Part shown: one piece after another, positions 25,282 through 34,339 of the stretch | How the letters are laid out: every line of letters starts with the position of its first letter | Numbering within the stretch: the stretch's first letter is position 1 | NCBI GenBank assembly: GCA_903822205.1 | Contig: CAIJOK010000055.1 | Span: 1-37,618 of the forward strand | Direction: 5' to 3' | DNA: 37,618 bases | Source of the DNA: an uncultured beta proteobacterium | GTDB lineage: Bacteria; Pseudomonadota; Gammaproteobacteria; Burkholderiales; Burkholderiaceae_C | Notes under the pieces: generated by a model | Database searches by the model: none | What the model was told of the DNA's origin: nothing | The model's input: the letters and a program-made list of their open reading frames with translations, nothing else | Made by a program: the position numbers and the translations under genes

Positions 25282-27204
25282 TTAGGGTTCAAAGAAAAGA
25301 CTGTTGGTAGCGGTGTCCGAGATATACGGTGCAATTTGTGCATCGCTCAGTACGCTTGAGTACAAGAATGGTGTGGTGGCGATCGAAAAGTCAAAAGCCG
25401 TGCCATCCGCATAAGTGCCAGACATCATGGTTTTACGCAATGCTGCCAGCTTGGTCTTTTGGTCTGTGGTCAAGGTCTGGTACACCTTGGCAAAGGTCAT
25501 GGCATAGTTGTAATTGTTGGCCCCATCCAGATCGCCATAAGTGCCAGACAACTCCAGGACTTGCGCCTTGACAGCATCCGCTGATGATGGTGCAGTGATC
25601 AGGCTGCGCAGCAGTGTGGCGATTTGTGTTCGCGTCGAGACGATCGAATTCAGATTGTCTTTTTGCGTGGCGACCAGGCTGTACATTGTGGTGGCTTGAT
25701 CTTGGGTGACGTAACCCCTGGACGTGTCGATCAATGCCGATCCTGCGGTGGCGGTCATCTGTTCGTCAATGCCATAGCCCTCGTGGCCCACAGCGGGAGC
25801 ATCCTTGATGTAAAACCCGCCATAGTAGGTGCCGTGACGCTCGGGGCAAAAATAAACATCGGCTTCCAAAGAACCTGCGTACCAACTGAAAATGTCGCTG
25901 GCATAAGTCATCACGGCCACCTTGGAGCCTTGCGCCAAGGCGGACATTTTGCTGTTGATCTGCGCATCGGTGATGTCAGGCCAAGAATTCCAACCCTTGC
26001 CTTTCATGGCATCCAAATAGGCTTTTTGATTGGCATCAAGCGAGTTGATGATGCTGGCATACAGCACGGCACGATCAAAGCTAATCTGACCGTCAATCAC
26101 ATAGAGCGCACGAGAAGCTGCCTTGACCGCATTCAGATTCAGCCCAGTAGAGCCTGCTGGAATATTGCCGTCTATCAGGCGACGAAAGGCCTGCATCAGG
26201 GGATAACGTTGATAGCCATATTGATCAAACTGGGTCTGTTGGGCCGCAGCAAGCGCTGACAATTTGGCAAGCTGAGTCGTGTTTAGGATGTTGATGACAT
26301 TGTTGGCCACCCGCGTCAAAAAGCTGGTGTTGTGCCCCATGTTGTCAGGGTCGTTGTCACGCAAAAACTGAAAGCCCGTGTAGTCAGCCACCTTGCCCGG
26401 CGGAAAGAACGACTGGGCATCCAGATTGCCCGTCATCAGTGCGAGGCCAGAAAACGCCATGGTCGTTCCCTGGGCACCATCCGAAATGGTTTGCGCCATG
26501 TTCATCTTGGCTGAAGACACAGGCTGTGTGGTGGTGGTCGTTGTCACCGTCGTGGTCACTCTGGCCGACGTGGTGGTTGCCATAGTTGGCATCGTGGTCG
26601 ATGTGGCTTTTGCAGTGCTTGGCACCGTGGTCGATGTGACGCTACTGCCCCTGCCCTTGAGCGTATTCTGAAAATGGGTTTGGGCAACGTCTTTATCCAC
26701 CAGTGTTTTTGTCACCGATCCGGAGTGACTGACCAGCAGGGTGACGGCTGGATTCGCAGCAAAAGCACTGGGGCTGACATTGAAATCAATGGGCGTATTG
26801 GCCTGCTTGGCCGCGCCGGCAGGGATGGTGATACCGTTGCTTGGATCACCGTCTTCATCGAGACTTTGCAACAATACCAAAGCGTTGCTAACCATCTGAT
26901 GGTTGATGTCGGTGGTATTGGCAATGTCCAGGGGTGTCACCGTCGCGTTGGCGGGCACTGGAGGAAATTGAATGTTTCCTATGGAAAAAGTGACTGCCTC
27001 GCCAGGCCGGTATAAAAAGTTACCGTTGGGACCGGTTATTCCGGATTGCGTCGGTGTTTTGTAGTTGATTCCGCCCACGGGGCTATCAATAAAAATACCC
27101 GTTGAGGGAGGTTCTGTCGAACTGAACTCGGTTCCACCACCACCACAGGCACCGAGTGCTGCACCCACCATCGCCAAACTTGTCATGCGTATCATGCGTT
27201 TCAT
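25282..27204 (-). CDS. Lipoprotein with repeated LTxxQ-like motifs
   Basis: This protein is 640 residues from ATG 27204, chosen because AGGAG lies eight bases upstream; an earlier in-frame codon at 27228 has none. The N-terminus MKRMIRMTSLAMVG runs into the lipobox ALGAC, so it is a lipidated, exported protein. A beta-rich N-terminal domain (IFIDSPVGGINYKT, PNGNFLYRPGE, LLQSLDEDGDPSNGI) is of a type common in surface proteins. A threonine-rich linker follows, then a helical region with repeated LTxxQ-type motifs: LNTTQ, LDANQ, ITDAQ, VTQDQ, LTTDQ, LSDAQ. CpxP/Spy periplasmic stress proteins carry LTxxQ. It lies directly downstream of a two-component pair that may control it. Function otherwise unknown. 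Confidence 0.82.
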   Translation of the reverse strand: MKRMIRMTSLAMVGAALGACGGGGTEFSSTEPPSTGIFIDSPVGGINYKTPTQSGITGPNGNFLYRPGEAVTFSIGNIQFPPVPANATVTPLDIANTTDINHQMVSNALVLLQSLDEDGDPSNGITIPAGAAKQANTPIDFNVSPSAFAANPAVTLLVSHSGSVTKTLVDKDVAQTHFQNTLKGRGSSVTSTTVPSTAKATSTTMPTMATTTSARVTTTVTTTTTTQPVSSAKMNMAQTISDGAQGTTMAFSGLALMTGNLDAQSFFPPGKVADYTGFQFLRDNDPDNMGHNTSFLTRVANNVINILNTTQLAKLSALAAAQQTQFDQYGYQRYPLMQAFRRLIDGNIPAGSTGLNLNAVKAASRALYVIDGQISFDRAVLYASIINSLDANQKAYLDAMKGKGWNSWPDITDAQINSKMSALAQGSKVAVMTYASDIFSWYAGSLEADVYFCPERHGTYYGGFYIKDAPAVGHEGYGIDEQMTATAGSALIDTSRGYVTQDQATTMYSLVATQKDNLNSIVSTRTQIATLLRSLITAPSSADAVKAQVLELSGTYGDLDGANNYNYAMTFAKVYQTLTTDQKTKLAALRKTMMSGTYADGTAFDFSIATTPFLYSSVLSDAQIAPYISDTATNSLFFEP

Positions 27205-27296
27205 TTGATTGCTCCTGGTTACAAACATGTGGATAGACCATTCACACCACGAGCAAAATTGTCCTCACCGCAACAGGTTGATAAATGACATTGTTG

Positions 27297-28721
27297 TCAT
27301 GGATGAGGTAACACAAGTTTCATACGGACTTCGGTGTCCCTACTGGGCATCAGCGACAGGTGACCCCCGTGAACTTTGGCAATCTCCCTGGCCAGACTCA
27401 GCCCCAATCCATGGCCATCCACACTGCGGGTATGCGCCCGGTCACCGCGATAAAAACGATCAAACAAATGCCGGCGTTCTTCTTCTGCAATGGGCTGGCA
27501 TGAGTTGCAAAAAATGATTTCTGTGCCCAACACGCCTCGTTTGGCACAGACATCGATCAAGCCGCCAGCTTGGGAGTAACGCACCGCATTGCTGACAAGG
27601 TTGTTGAACAATTGTTTGAGCAACACGTCGTCGCCCGTCATGGTCAGGCCGTAAGCAATAGAGAACGTGAGTCGCCTGTCTTCGGCCATCATGGGGATGT
27701 CTGACACCACGGCATTGAGCATCTCGGTCAAATCAACAGATGCCAGATTCACATCAAGACGACCTGCATCGGCATGCGACAACAGCAACAGTTTTCGTGT
27801 GATGGCAGACAGACGGTCCACTTCGTCCTGCAAGTCTGACAGAGCCGAACGCGCATCAGGGTCCTCAGTTTTGCGGATGATCTGTTCGATGCGACCCCGC
27901 AAAATGGTCAGGGGTGTTTTCAGCTCATGTGCAGCATCCGCTGAAAACCGCGATGCCTGCAAAAAACTGCCCTCCAAACGTTCCAGCATGGTGTTGTAAG
28001 TGTGGATAAGCTCAGCAAATTCATGGTCTTCACCGTCTGCACTGAGACGCTGATCCAGCGCCATGGGGGTGACCCCCTTCATGGACTGACGCAGTCGGTT
28101 CACTGGTTTCATGGTCAAGGCCGAAAGCACCCAGGCCCCCAGCGCGATCAAAACCAGCGACACCGGAATTTCAACCCCCAGGGCATTGAGTAAAGCACTG
28201 CGAATTTCAGCGATCGGCGCGGTGATGTTGGCGGCCACCACCCCAGTCGCCCCTGCAATCAACGAACGCACAACATGCCAGTGAGCATCGTTAGACCAAA
28301 AGGAAGCACGCTCGCATTCAGCGTTGGGCGGGTGATTGCTTTCACCCCGGGGATCGCCTGGCTGCGTTAAATTTTCCAAATCTGCCACTGAAACCCAATG
28401 CAAACGGTCAAGCGCCACCGTGTCGTCCCAATGCACCGACCGATAGCGGTGACCCGAAGACTGCGACTCAAAATACAGCATCAATTGTTTGGCCGAACCC
28501 AGCCTGAGCTTTTTAACCATGTCCACTTCGAGACGGGGCAATTCATCTGCCGGAAAATGCTCCATCGCCAGGCGTTTGGCCTCGCTGCACAAGCGGGCAT
28601 CCAGACGTTCGGTCTCAAAATCCATCACCCTGGACCATCCGGTGGCCATAACCACCAGCAGAACGACGGCAACGATGGCCGCAGTCGCCACAAACAGACG
28701 CAGGCGAAACGATGTGATCAT
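27297..28721 (-). CDS. Two-component sensor histidine kinase (HAMP, EnvZ/QseC class)
   Basis: This 474-residue membrane kinase has helix 1 at about 9-28, a periplasmic sensor of about 150 residues, helix 2 at about 184-204 and a HAMP domain (about 203-257). HisKA has H265 in DAAHELKTPLTILRGR, and the HATPase has NNLVSNAVRYS, RFYRGDRAHTR and GHGLGLSLAREI. The periplasmic part includes a histidine- and tryptophan-rich stretch (FWSNDAHWHVV) and cysteines at 45 and 136, but its ligand is not recognisable. The ATG overlaps the stop of the response regulator gene by four bases, so the two are a cognate pair. A short hairpin (27285-27300) covers its stop codon. Confidence 0.93.
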   Translation of the reverse strand: MITSFRLRLFVATAAIVAVVLLVVMATGWSRVMDFETERLDARLCSEAKRLAMEHFPADELPRLEVDMVKKLRLGSAKQLMLYFESQSSGHRYRSVHWDDTVALDRLHWVSVADLENLTQPGDPRGESNHPPNAECERASFWSNDAHWHVVRSLIAGATGVVAANITAPIAEIRSALLNALGVEIPVSLVLIALGAWVLSALTMKPVNRLRQSMKGVTPMALDQRLSADGEDHEFAELIHTYNTMLERLEGSFLQASRFSADAAHELKTPLTILRGRIEQIIRKTEDPDARSALSDLQDEVDRLSAITRKLLLLSHADAGRLDVNLASVDLTEMLNAVVSDIPMMAEDRRLTFSIAYGLTMTGDDVLLKQLFNNLVSNAVRYSQAGGLIDVCAKRGVLGTEIIFCNSCQPIAEEERRHLFDRFYRGDRAHTRSVDGHGLGLSLAREIAKVHGGHLSLMPSRDTEVRMKLVLPHP

Positions 28722-29398
28722 GGTGGCACTCTGAAACGGTATCCTGATCCACGGACGGCCTCAATGGCGGATATTCCTTTTCGATCACCTGTAGCAATAG
28801 CCTCGATTTTGGCCCTGATGCGTTTAACGCAGACATCGACCACATTGGTGGTCGGATCAAAGTCGTATCCCCACACGTGTTCAAGAATCTGGCTGCGTGT
28901 AAAGACCAAGCCGGACGAACGCATCAGGTATTCCAGCAAACTAAATTCTCTGCTGGTGAGATCAATGACGTGTCCGTGGCAACTGGCTTGCCTTGTGACG
29001 CGATCCAGCCTGATGTCGCCCACTTGCAGAGTCCCTTGACGATCGCGGCGCGTCAGTGCATGAATGCGGGCAAACAACTCTTCGACATAAAAGGGTTTTG
29101 CCAGGTAATCATCGGCACCCAGGTCAAGGCCCTTGATGCGGTCGCCAAGCTCATTGCGAGCGGTGAGCAGGATGACGGGTGTGGCAATGTCTTTTTGCCT
29201 CAAGGCAGACAGGACGGACAAACCATCGCGACCTGGCAGCATGATGTCAAGCACAATGACATCAAAATCCCCTGTGCAAGCACGTTCAAACCCTGCGTGG
29301 CCGTTGTCCACGTGTTCAAGCATCATGCCCCGTGCGCCGAGACCGTCACACACGAAATCAGCTATTTTTCGCTCATCTTCAACCAACAAGATGTTCAT
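28718..29398 (-). CDS. OmpR/PhoB-family response regulator
   Basis: 226 residues: a receiver (1-115; acidic E7-D8, phosphoacceptor D51 in VLDIMLPGRDG, KPF lysine near 102) and a winged-helix DNA-binding domain (about 130-224; LTSREFSLLEYLMRS, HVWGYDFDPTTNVVDVCVKR, VRGSGYRF). It would bind direct-repeat operators and activate transcription when phosphorylated by the overlapping kinase. Likely targets are its own promoter and the lipoprotein and small secreted protein genes just downstream. It is the first gene of this unit. Three exact 10-bp repeats lie about 48-77 bp upstream of its start. Confidence 0.95.
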   Translation of the reverse strand: MNILLVEDERKIADFVCDGLGARGMMLEHVDNGHAGFERACTGDFDVIVLDIMLPGRDGLSVLSALRQKDIATPVILLTARNELGDRIKGLDLGADDYLAKPFYVEELFARIHALTRRDRQGTLQVGDIRLDRVTRQASCHGHVIDLTSREFSLLEYLMRSSGLVFTRSQILEHVWGYDFDPTTNVVDVCVKRIRAKIEAIATGDRKGISAIEAVRGSGYRFRVPP

Positions 29399-29445
29399 TC
29401 AAATCAGATCCGTCGGACTTCATCAACGTCAAAGATCACGCAGGT

Positions 29446-29475
29446 ATTCTTTTGAATTCTTTTGAATTCTTTTGA
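29446..29475. promoter_or_regulatory. Three 10-bp direct repeats, putative response-regulator operator
   Basis: ATTCTTTTGA is repeated three times without a gap at 29446-29475. The 10-bp period puts the copies on one face of the helix, as OmpR-family regulators require. The array is upstream of the response regulator on the - strand and downstream of mutL. This is consistent with autoregulation, which is inferred from position and spacing only. Confidence 0.55.
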
Positions 29476-29544
29476 AAAATGGACTTTGCCTCGTACTTCA
29501 GCAAAATGGCAAGTACGCAATAAAAAAGTTGACACCCATGATTG

Positions 29545-31602
29545 TTAACGCCCTCGCATCAACAGGGCATCCATGTCACGCAGGCTGATCTGATGCCAGG
29601 TGGGGCGGCCATGGTTGCACTGATCACCCCGCTGGGTGGCCTCCATTTGCCGCAGCAGGGCGTTCATCTCTGGCAGCGTCAATCGGCGGTTGGCCCGGAC
29701 GGCGGCACGGCAGGCCATCAGCGACAACAGTTTTTGGTGCGCCTGTGCAACAGCCTGACTGGCATCGTGCAAGCACAACTCTGCCAAAACGCTTTGCGCC
29801 AGATCAACCGCATCGCACGCTGCCAGGGCCGCAGGTACCGTGCGAACGGCCAAGGTATGGCCAGACAACGGGCTGATGTCCAGGCCCAGCGTATGCAAGC
29901 AGGCCACGTGGCTGTGTGCTGTGGCTATCTCTAGCGGCGTGGCCGTAAAGCAGGCCGGCAGCAGCAACGACTGGCACGGCAAGACGCTAGGGCTGTCCCT
30001 CTGGGGCCGATCACTCGCATCACTTTCGTAACTTTCATCTGGCAGCCACTGGGCTTTAAGCTGTTCATAGAGGATGCGTTCATGGCCGGCGTGCATATCG
30101 ACGATAACCAGACCCTGTGCGTTCTCGGCCAAGATGTAGATGCCGTGCAACTGCGCCAGCGCTTGCCCCAGCGGCTGGCCGTCAGAGGCATCAGCATGGG
30201 ACTCAGACTGTGACAGGGATTGGGGAGGCGACTCAGGTTGATCGGAGGGTGGCACAGGGGTTCTTGGCTCGTCCCTGGCATCAGGCAAGGATGCAAAACC
30301 CGCCCACGGGTGATCGCGTTCATGCACCCCAGGTAGCTCGGTTGCACTCCACAGCTTAGCGGACTGGGCATACGGAGCGTGCAACACAGGTGTTTCAAGT
30401 GCATCAGGTGTCACAGGTGTGATAGCTGTCATAGACGCAGCAGGCCTGACCCCGGGATGGTAGGTGTGGGTTTTGGTGGGCCAAGCATTGGTGGGCCGCT
30501 GGCCTGCGGTTGATAGGCCCATGCGGGGGGCGGCCAGAGCATCAGTCAAAGCATAGCGCACAGCCTGGTGAACCTCACGGTTGTCACGAAAACGGACTTC
30601 AACCTTGGCGGGATGCACATTGACATCGACCCGTGCGGGGTCCAGCGTCAGGTACAGCGCATAGACCGGCTGGCGCTGGCCATGCAGGATGTCCTGATAG
30701 GCGCTGCGAACTGCATGGCTGACCACCTTGTCCTTGACAAATCGACCGTTCACATAGACAAACTGCAAATCCGCCCGCGTCCGTGCAGCATCAGGTACAC
30801 CAGCGCGGCCCATCACCCTGACCACCGGCGCATTGCGGGTATAGGCAAAGCCCGTGGAATGAGCCTGTGCGGTGTAGTCCACCCACACCGACTGCGTCAC
30901 AAAATCATCGCCCAACACCTCGGTCAGCCGCTGATCAAGGGCAGCCTGACTGGTGGTGGCAGCACCTTCCGAACAGCAGGCGTGCCATTGGGACAATAGT
31001 TTGCCGTCGTGCCAGACGGCAAAGCCCACATCAGGTCGGGCCAAGGCCTGACGGCGAACGGCTTCTTGGCAGTGTGCCAGCTCGGTGGCATCAGACTTTA
31101 AGAATTTGCGCCTGGCGGGGGTCGAAAAAAACAGCTCTTTCACCACGACCGTCGTGCCCACAGCGCGAGCCACGGGAACGATCTCGCCGGTCTGGCCGTC
31201 CAGTGAATAGGCGTGATCTTGGCCCTTGACCCTGGACGATACCGTGCATTCGGCGATGGCGTTGATGGCAGCCAGGGCCTCACCGCGAAAGCCCATCGAC
31301 TGCACGGACTCCAGGTCTGACAGGCTGACGATTTTGCTGGTGGCGTGGCGTTTCAGGGCGATGGGCAGCTCGTCAGGCAAGATGCCCGCGCCGTTGTCTT
31401 CAACGCTGATCAAGCGCACCCCGCCAGCCGATAGCCTGACGGTGACCTGACTGGCGCTGGCATCCAGGGCGTTGTCCAGCAGTTCACGCACCACCGAGGC
31501 GGGGCGTTCGACGACCTCACCTGCTGCGATCTGGCTGATCAAGGTGCTGGGCAGCTCGCGAATGGCGCGGCGCAGAGGGTCAGGGTGTGGGCAATGGGTC
31601 AC
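29545..31602 (-). CDS. mutL: DNA mismatch repair protein MutL
   Basis: About 685 residues. The N-terminal GHKL ATPase has STLISQIAAGEVVERPASVV, the catalytic glutamate in RELLDNALDA, VEDNGAGI, KRHATSKI and GFRGEAL. A low-complexity proline- and serine-rich linker occupies roughly 380-500. The C-terminal dimerisation domain keeps the metal endonuclease motif DMHAGHERILYE (pattern DQHAxxExxxxE) and CNHGRP. MutL couples mismatch recognition by MutS to strand nicking; the motif shows the nicking type, unlike E. coli MutL. No ATG is available near the start. GTG at 31602 leaves about 17 residues before the conserved block, close to family length; TTG at 31641 is the other option. The AT-rich spacer upstream (31642-31793) probably holds its promoter. 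Confidence 0.96.
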   Translation of the reverse strand: MTHCPHPDPLRRAIRELPSTLISQIAAGEVVERPASVVRELLDNALDASASQVTVRLSAGGVRLISVEDNGAGILPDELPIALKRHATSKIVSLSDLESVQSMGFRGEALAAINAIAECTVSSRVKGQDHAYSLDGQTGEIVPVARAVGTTVVVKELFFSTPARRKFLKSDATELAHCQEAVRRQALARPDVGFAVWHDGKLLSQWHACCSEGAATTSQAALDQRLTEVLGDDFVTQSVWVDYTAQAHSTGFAYTRNAPVVRVMGRAGVPDAARTRADLQFVYVNGRFVKDKVVSHAVRSAYQDILHGQRQPVYALYLTLDPARVDVNVHPAKVEVRFRDNREVHQAVRYALTDALAAPRMGLSTAGQRPTNAWPTKTHTYHPGVRPAASMTAITPVTPDALETPVLHAPYAQSAKLWSATELPGVHERDHPWAGFASLPDARDEPRTPVPPSDQPESPPQSLSQSESHADASDGQPLGQALAQLHGIYILAENAQGLVIVDMHAGHERILYEQLKAQWLPDESYESDASDRPQRDSPSVLPCQSLLLPACFTATPLEIATAHSHVACLHTLGLDISPLSGHTLAVRTVPAALAACDAVDLAQSVLAELCLHDASQAVAQAHQKLLSLMACRAAVRANRRLTLPEMNALLRQMEATQRGDQCNHGRPTWHQISLRDMDALLMRGR

Positions 31603-31793
31603 GCGAGGGGGACTGGTGGGTGGAACAAGGGGGTGTAGCAATCTATCAAAAATAAGTTTTCTACATTAAAATCGTACTCAATGATGCGCTATAGCTTGCC
31701 AGTATTGCATAGACTGCTATTATTTTTATAATTACAACGTATTAAATTTATTAGAATTTACTTTGTCATTGCCAAGTGCGGTACGCACCCTGG

Positions 31794-32240
31794 CTATGTG
31801 CCTGGCAGCCAGTCTGGATCAAGAACTTTGGGCGGTGTTTTCACCCGTAGAAAACCACCAGGCCCTGGCTGCTGCACGCCATCGCTGGCCAAAGAGGCGG
31901 ATGATGGGTCCACAGACAGCAAGGCTGTGGATGCGGGGGAAAGCCAGATAAAGCGCCGGTTAGGCTCCAAAATCCCGATAGGTGCCATGAACACGGTGTC
32001 GTCCAGGGTTTTGACGGTTTTACCTTGCGTGTGTCTAAAGGTCAATCGAAAGGTGTCACGGACAAACAGCTCACAGCGGTCGTACCAACTGGCCAGAGGC
32101 TGCCCCAACGGCAGGCCCAAAGATACCGCCAAAAAAAGACCTGACCCCACCGCCAGACAGACAGACACAAGGGCTGCGACCAGCCACTGGTGTGGCGAAC
32201 AAAATTGGGCTGTTTTTTGTAGCCATGGCGGGACATTCAT
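31794..32240 (-). CDS. Hypothetical single-pass membrane protein
   Basis: 148 residues from ATG 32240; the frame is open two codons further to a TTG. One strong transmembrane helix lies near 18-45 (WLVAALVSVCLAVGSGLFLA). An apparently extracytoplasmic part follows, with CELFVRDTFRLTFRH and LEPNRRFIWLSPAS. I do not recognise the family. It lies between mutL and the helicase on the mutL strand. A frame on the other strand (31798-32358) lacks recognisable features, so the - strand is preferred. Confidence 0.6.
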   Translation of the reverse strand: MNVPPWLQKTAQFCSPHQWLVAALVSVCLAVGSGLFLAVSLGLPLGQPLASWYDRCELFVRDTFRLTFRHTQGKTVKTLDDTVFMAPIGILEPNRRFIWLSPASTALLSVDPSSASLASDGVQQPGPGGFLRVKTPPKVLDPDWLPGT

Positions 32241-32440
32241 GGCCAAAAGTATAGCGATTCACCATGCGACAATGCGGCATCTGGCGGGGCTTCAGTTACC
32301 CACCAGACCGGCCTCTTGCCGGGAACCCCTGCCTACAGTGCCTGGGTTCCATCCTTGATCCCATTTGCCTTTGACTGAATTGACGTTTCCCTCGTCACAA
32401 CAGGCCGATGCCCTAGCACCCATGGTGGGGTGCAACCTCT

Positions 32441-34282
32441 ATGAAATTTGAAAATCTCAATCTGGCTGATGCCATTGTCAAAGCTGTGCATGAGCAGGGC
32501 TATGAAACTCCCACGCCCATTCAGGCGCAGGCCATTCCGGTCGTGTTGGCCGGCCATGACCTCTTGGGAGGTGCTCAGACTGGCACTGGCAAAACAGCAG
32601 CGTTTGTTTTACCCATGTTGCAACGGCTAAGTACCGACCTGGCCCCGCGCAACCAATCGGGCGGTGTGGGCCCCGTGGGCATTCGCGCTTTGGTGCTCAC
32701 ACCCACTCGCGAGCTTGCCGCGCAGGTTGAAGAGTCCGTTCAAACCTATGGCAAATACCTTGAACTAAGCTCTGCTGCCATTTTTGGCGGTGTGGGCATG
32801 GCCCCGCAGATCAGCCGTCTCAAAAAAGGGGTGGACATTCTGGTCGCTACGCCCGGACGGCTGCTTGACCTGATGCAGCAGGGGGCTATCGACCTGGGCA
32901 CGGTGCAAATTCTGGTGCTGGATGAAGCCGACCGCATGTTGGACATGGGCTTTATCCACGATGTCAAAAAAGTCTTGGCCGCCGTGCCCCGTGACAAACA
33001 AAGCCTGCTTTTTTCGGCCACGTTCAGCGACGAAATTCGCGAGCTTGCCGCTACCTTGCTTAAAAACCCCCAAAGTGTGCAAGTCACTCCGGGCAATACC
33101 ACGGTGCAGCGCATCACGCAGATCATCCACCCTGTGGGTCGCAGCAAAAAAAAGGCCTTGCTCGCTCACGTTGTCATGCAGCACAACTGGAGCCAGGTTT
33201 TGGTGTTTACCCGCACCAAGTTTGGCGCCAACAATGTGGCCGACTATTTATGCAAAAACGGGGTCAAGGCCCTGGCCTTGCACGGCAACAAAAGCCAAAC
33301 CGCCCGCACACAAGCGCTCTCAGGCTTTAAAAGTGGCGACATCAGGGTGCTGGTGGCCACCGACATCGCTGCCCGCGGGATCGACATTGACGACCTGCCC
33401 CACGTGGTGAACTACGACATTCCGAATGTTTGCGAAGACTACGTTCACCGCATTGGCCGCACCGGCCGCGCAGGTGCCGACGGCACGGCGGTCAATCTGG
33501 TTTGTCTGGATGAAGAAGGCTTTATGCAGGCCATTGAGCGTTTTACGCGGCAGGATATTCCGGTGCAGGTCATTGAAGGTTTTATGCCTGACCCCGACGA
33601 AAAAGCCCAGCCTATCGCGATGGGCCGCCAGACCATCTGGGGTGGAGCAGGCAGACCCCCCAGCCAAGAGGTCATGCAAGCCGCCTCACGGGCTGCCCGT
33701 GCCGAGATGCTGCAAAGGGTGCGTGACAACAAGGGCACGGATGGCCCACACAGCGCGCGGGGGCAACATGGCCCACGTCCACAGGCCGCACCGGCTAAGC
33801 GTTCGCCAAGCACTGAACACCGTGCCGCCCGTCCACCCGGCAATGGCGCAGCCAAGGGTCGCGGTCGCATGGATGGCGACGGTAACGGTAGCGGTATGCA
33901 CAATGCCCAGCCGTTAAGCCACATGACTGCCGTTGAACAGGCGGTGCGCGGTCCTGTGCCGCGTTTTGGACGGGGTGGAACAGGGGGGGGCGCAGACGGT
34001 TTGCGGCCCGGTGGCGGACAGCCTGACCCCATGCGCACCAGTGTGGACATCATGGCCGGCAGAGGGTCACGCCGCCCGGGCGGAGGTCGCAATGTCGGAG
34101 CCAGCAATGCCTTTGACGGGTTTGACGGACTGGGAGATCGCGGGGGTAACTGGAGTGATCGCGGAGGTGATCGGGGCGATGGTCGGGATAGCCGCCCTGT
34201 CAGTGCAGGGGGCAAAAGCCGTACCGATGGAAACCGTACACGCCCATCTGGCGGGACTCGCAGCCCTTACGGACGCGGTTAA
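32441..34282 (+). CDS. rhlE: RhlE-type DEAD-box RNA helicase with RGG-rich tail
   Basis: 613 residues. The helicase core (1-380) shows the Q motif (TPTPIQAQAIP), Walker A AQTGTGKT at 45-52, PTRELAAQ, TPGR, DEAD at 161-164 and SAT. It continues with HGNKSQTAR, ATDIAARGIDIDDL and HRIGRTGRAG, matching the RhlE subgroup that remodels RNA in ribosome assembly and cold adaptation. The C-terminal 220 residues are low complexity, rich in glycine, arginine and aspartate (RFGRGGTGGG, DRGGNWSDRGGDRGDG), typical of RNA-binding tails that also favour condensates. The tail is longer than in many RhlE proteins. The ATG at 32441 fits the family start, although no strong ribosome binding site is seen. Confidence 0.95.
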   Translation: MKFENLNLADAIVKAVHEQGYETPTPIQAQAIPVVLAGHDLLGGAQTGTGKTAAFVLPMLQRLSTDLAPRNQSGGVGPVGIRALVLTPTRELAAQVEESVQTYGKYLELSSAAIFGGVGMAPQISRLKKGVDILVATPGRLLDLMQQGAIDLGTVQILVLDEADRMLDMGFIHDVKKVLAAVPRDKQSLLFSATFSDEIRELAATLLKNPQSVQVTPGNTTVQRITQIIHPVGRSKKKALLAHVVMQHNWSQVLVFTRTKFGANNVADYLCKNGVKALALHGNKSQTARTQALSGFKSGDIRVLVATDIAARGIDIDDLPHVVNYDIPNVCEDYVHRIGRTGRAGADGTAVNLVCLDEEGFMQAIERFTRQDIPVQVIEGFMPDPDEKAQPIAMGRQTIWGGAGRPPSQEVMQAASRAARAEMLQRVRDNKGTDGPHSARGQHGPRPQAAPAKRSPSTEHRAARPPGNGAAKGRGRMDGDGNGSGMHNAQPLSHMTAVEQAVRGPVPRFGRGGTGGGADGLRPGGGQPDPMRTSVDIMAGRGSRRPGGGRNVGASNAFDGFDGLGDRGGNWSDRGGDRGDGRDSRPVSAGGKSRTDGNRTRPSGGTRSPYGRG

Positions 34283-34339
34283 ATCCCGGGTGAGGTTCCC
34301 CTCTTGATTTGGCCAGGGGGGTCTAAACGCTTCGCTATC

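Noticed and set aside
31798-32358. 186-residue frame on the + strand opposite the small membrane protein
   Set aside because: It shows no membrane helix or known motif and is basic and Ser/Arg-rich, as antisense frames usually are. The - strand frame has a clean transmembrane segment.
33445-34215. 256-residue open frame on the - strand within the helicase tail
   Set aside because: It mirrors the low-complexity Gly/Arg-rich coding sequence of RhlE and has no recognisable domain; the + strand helicase is certain.
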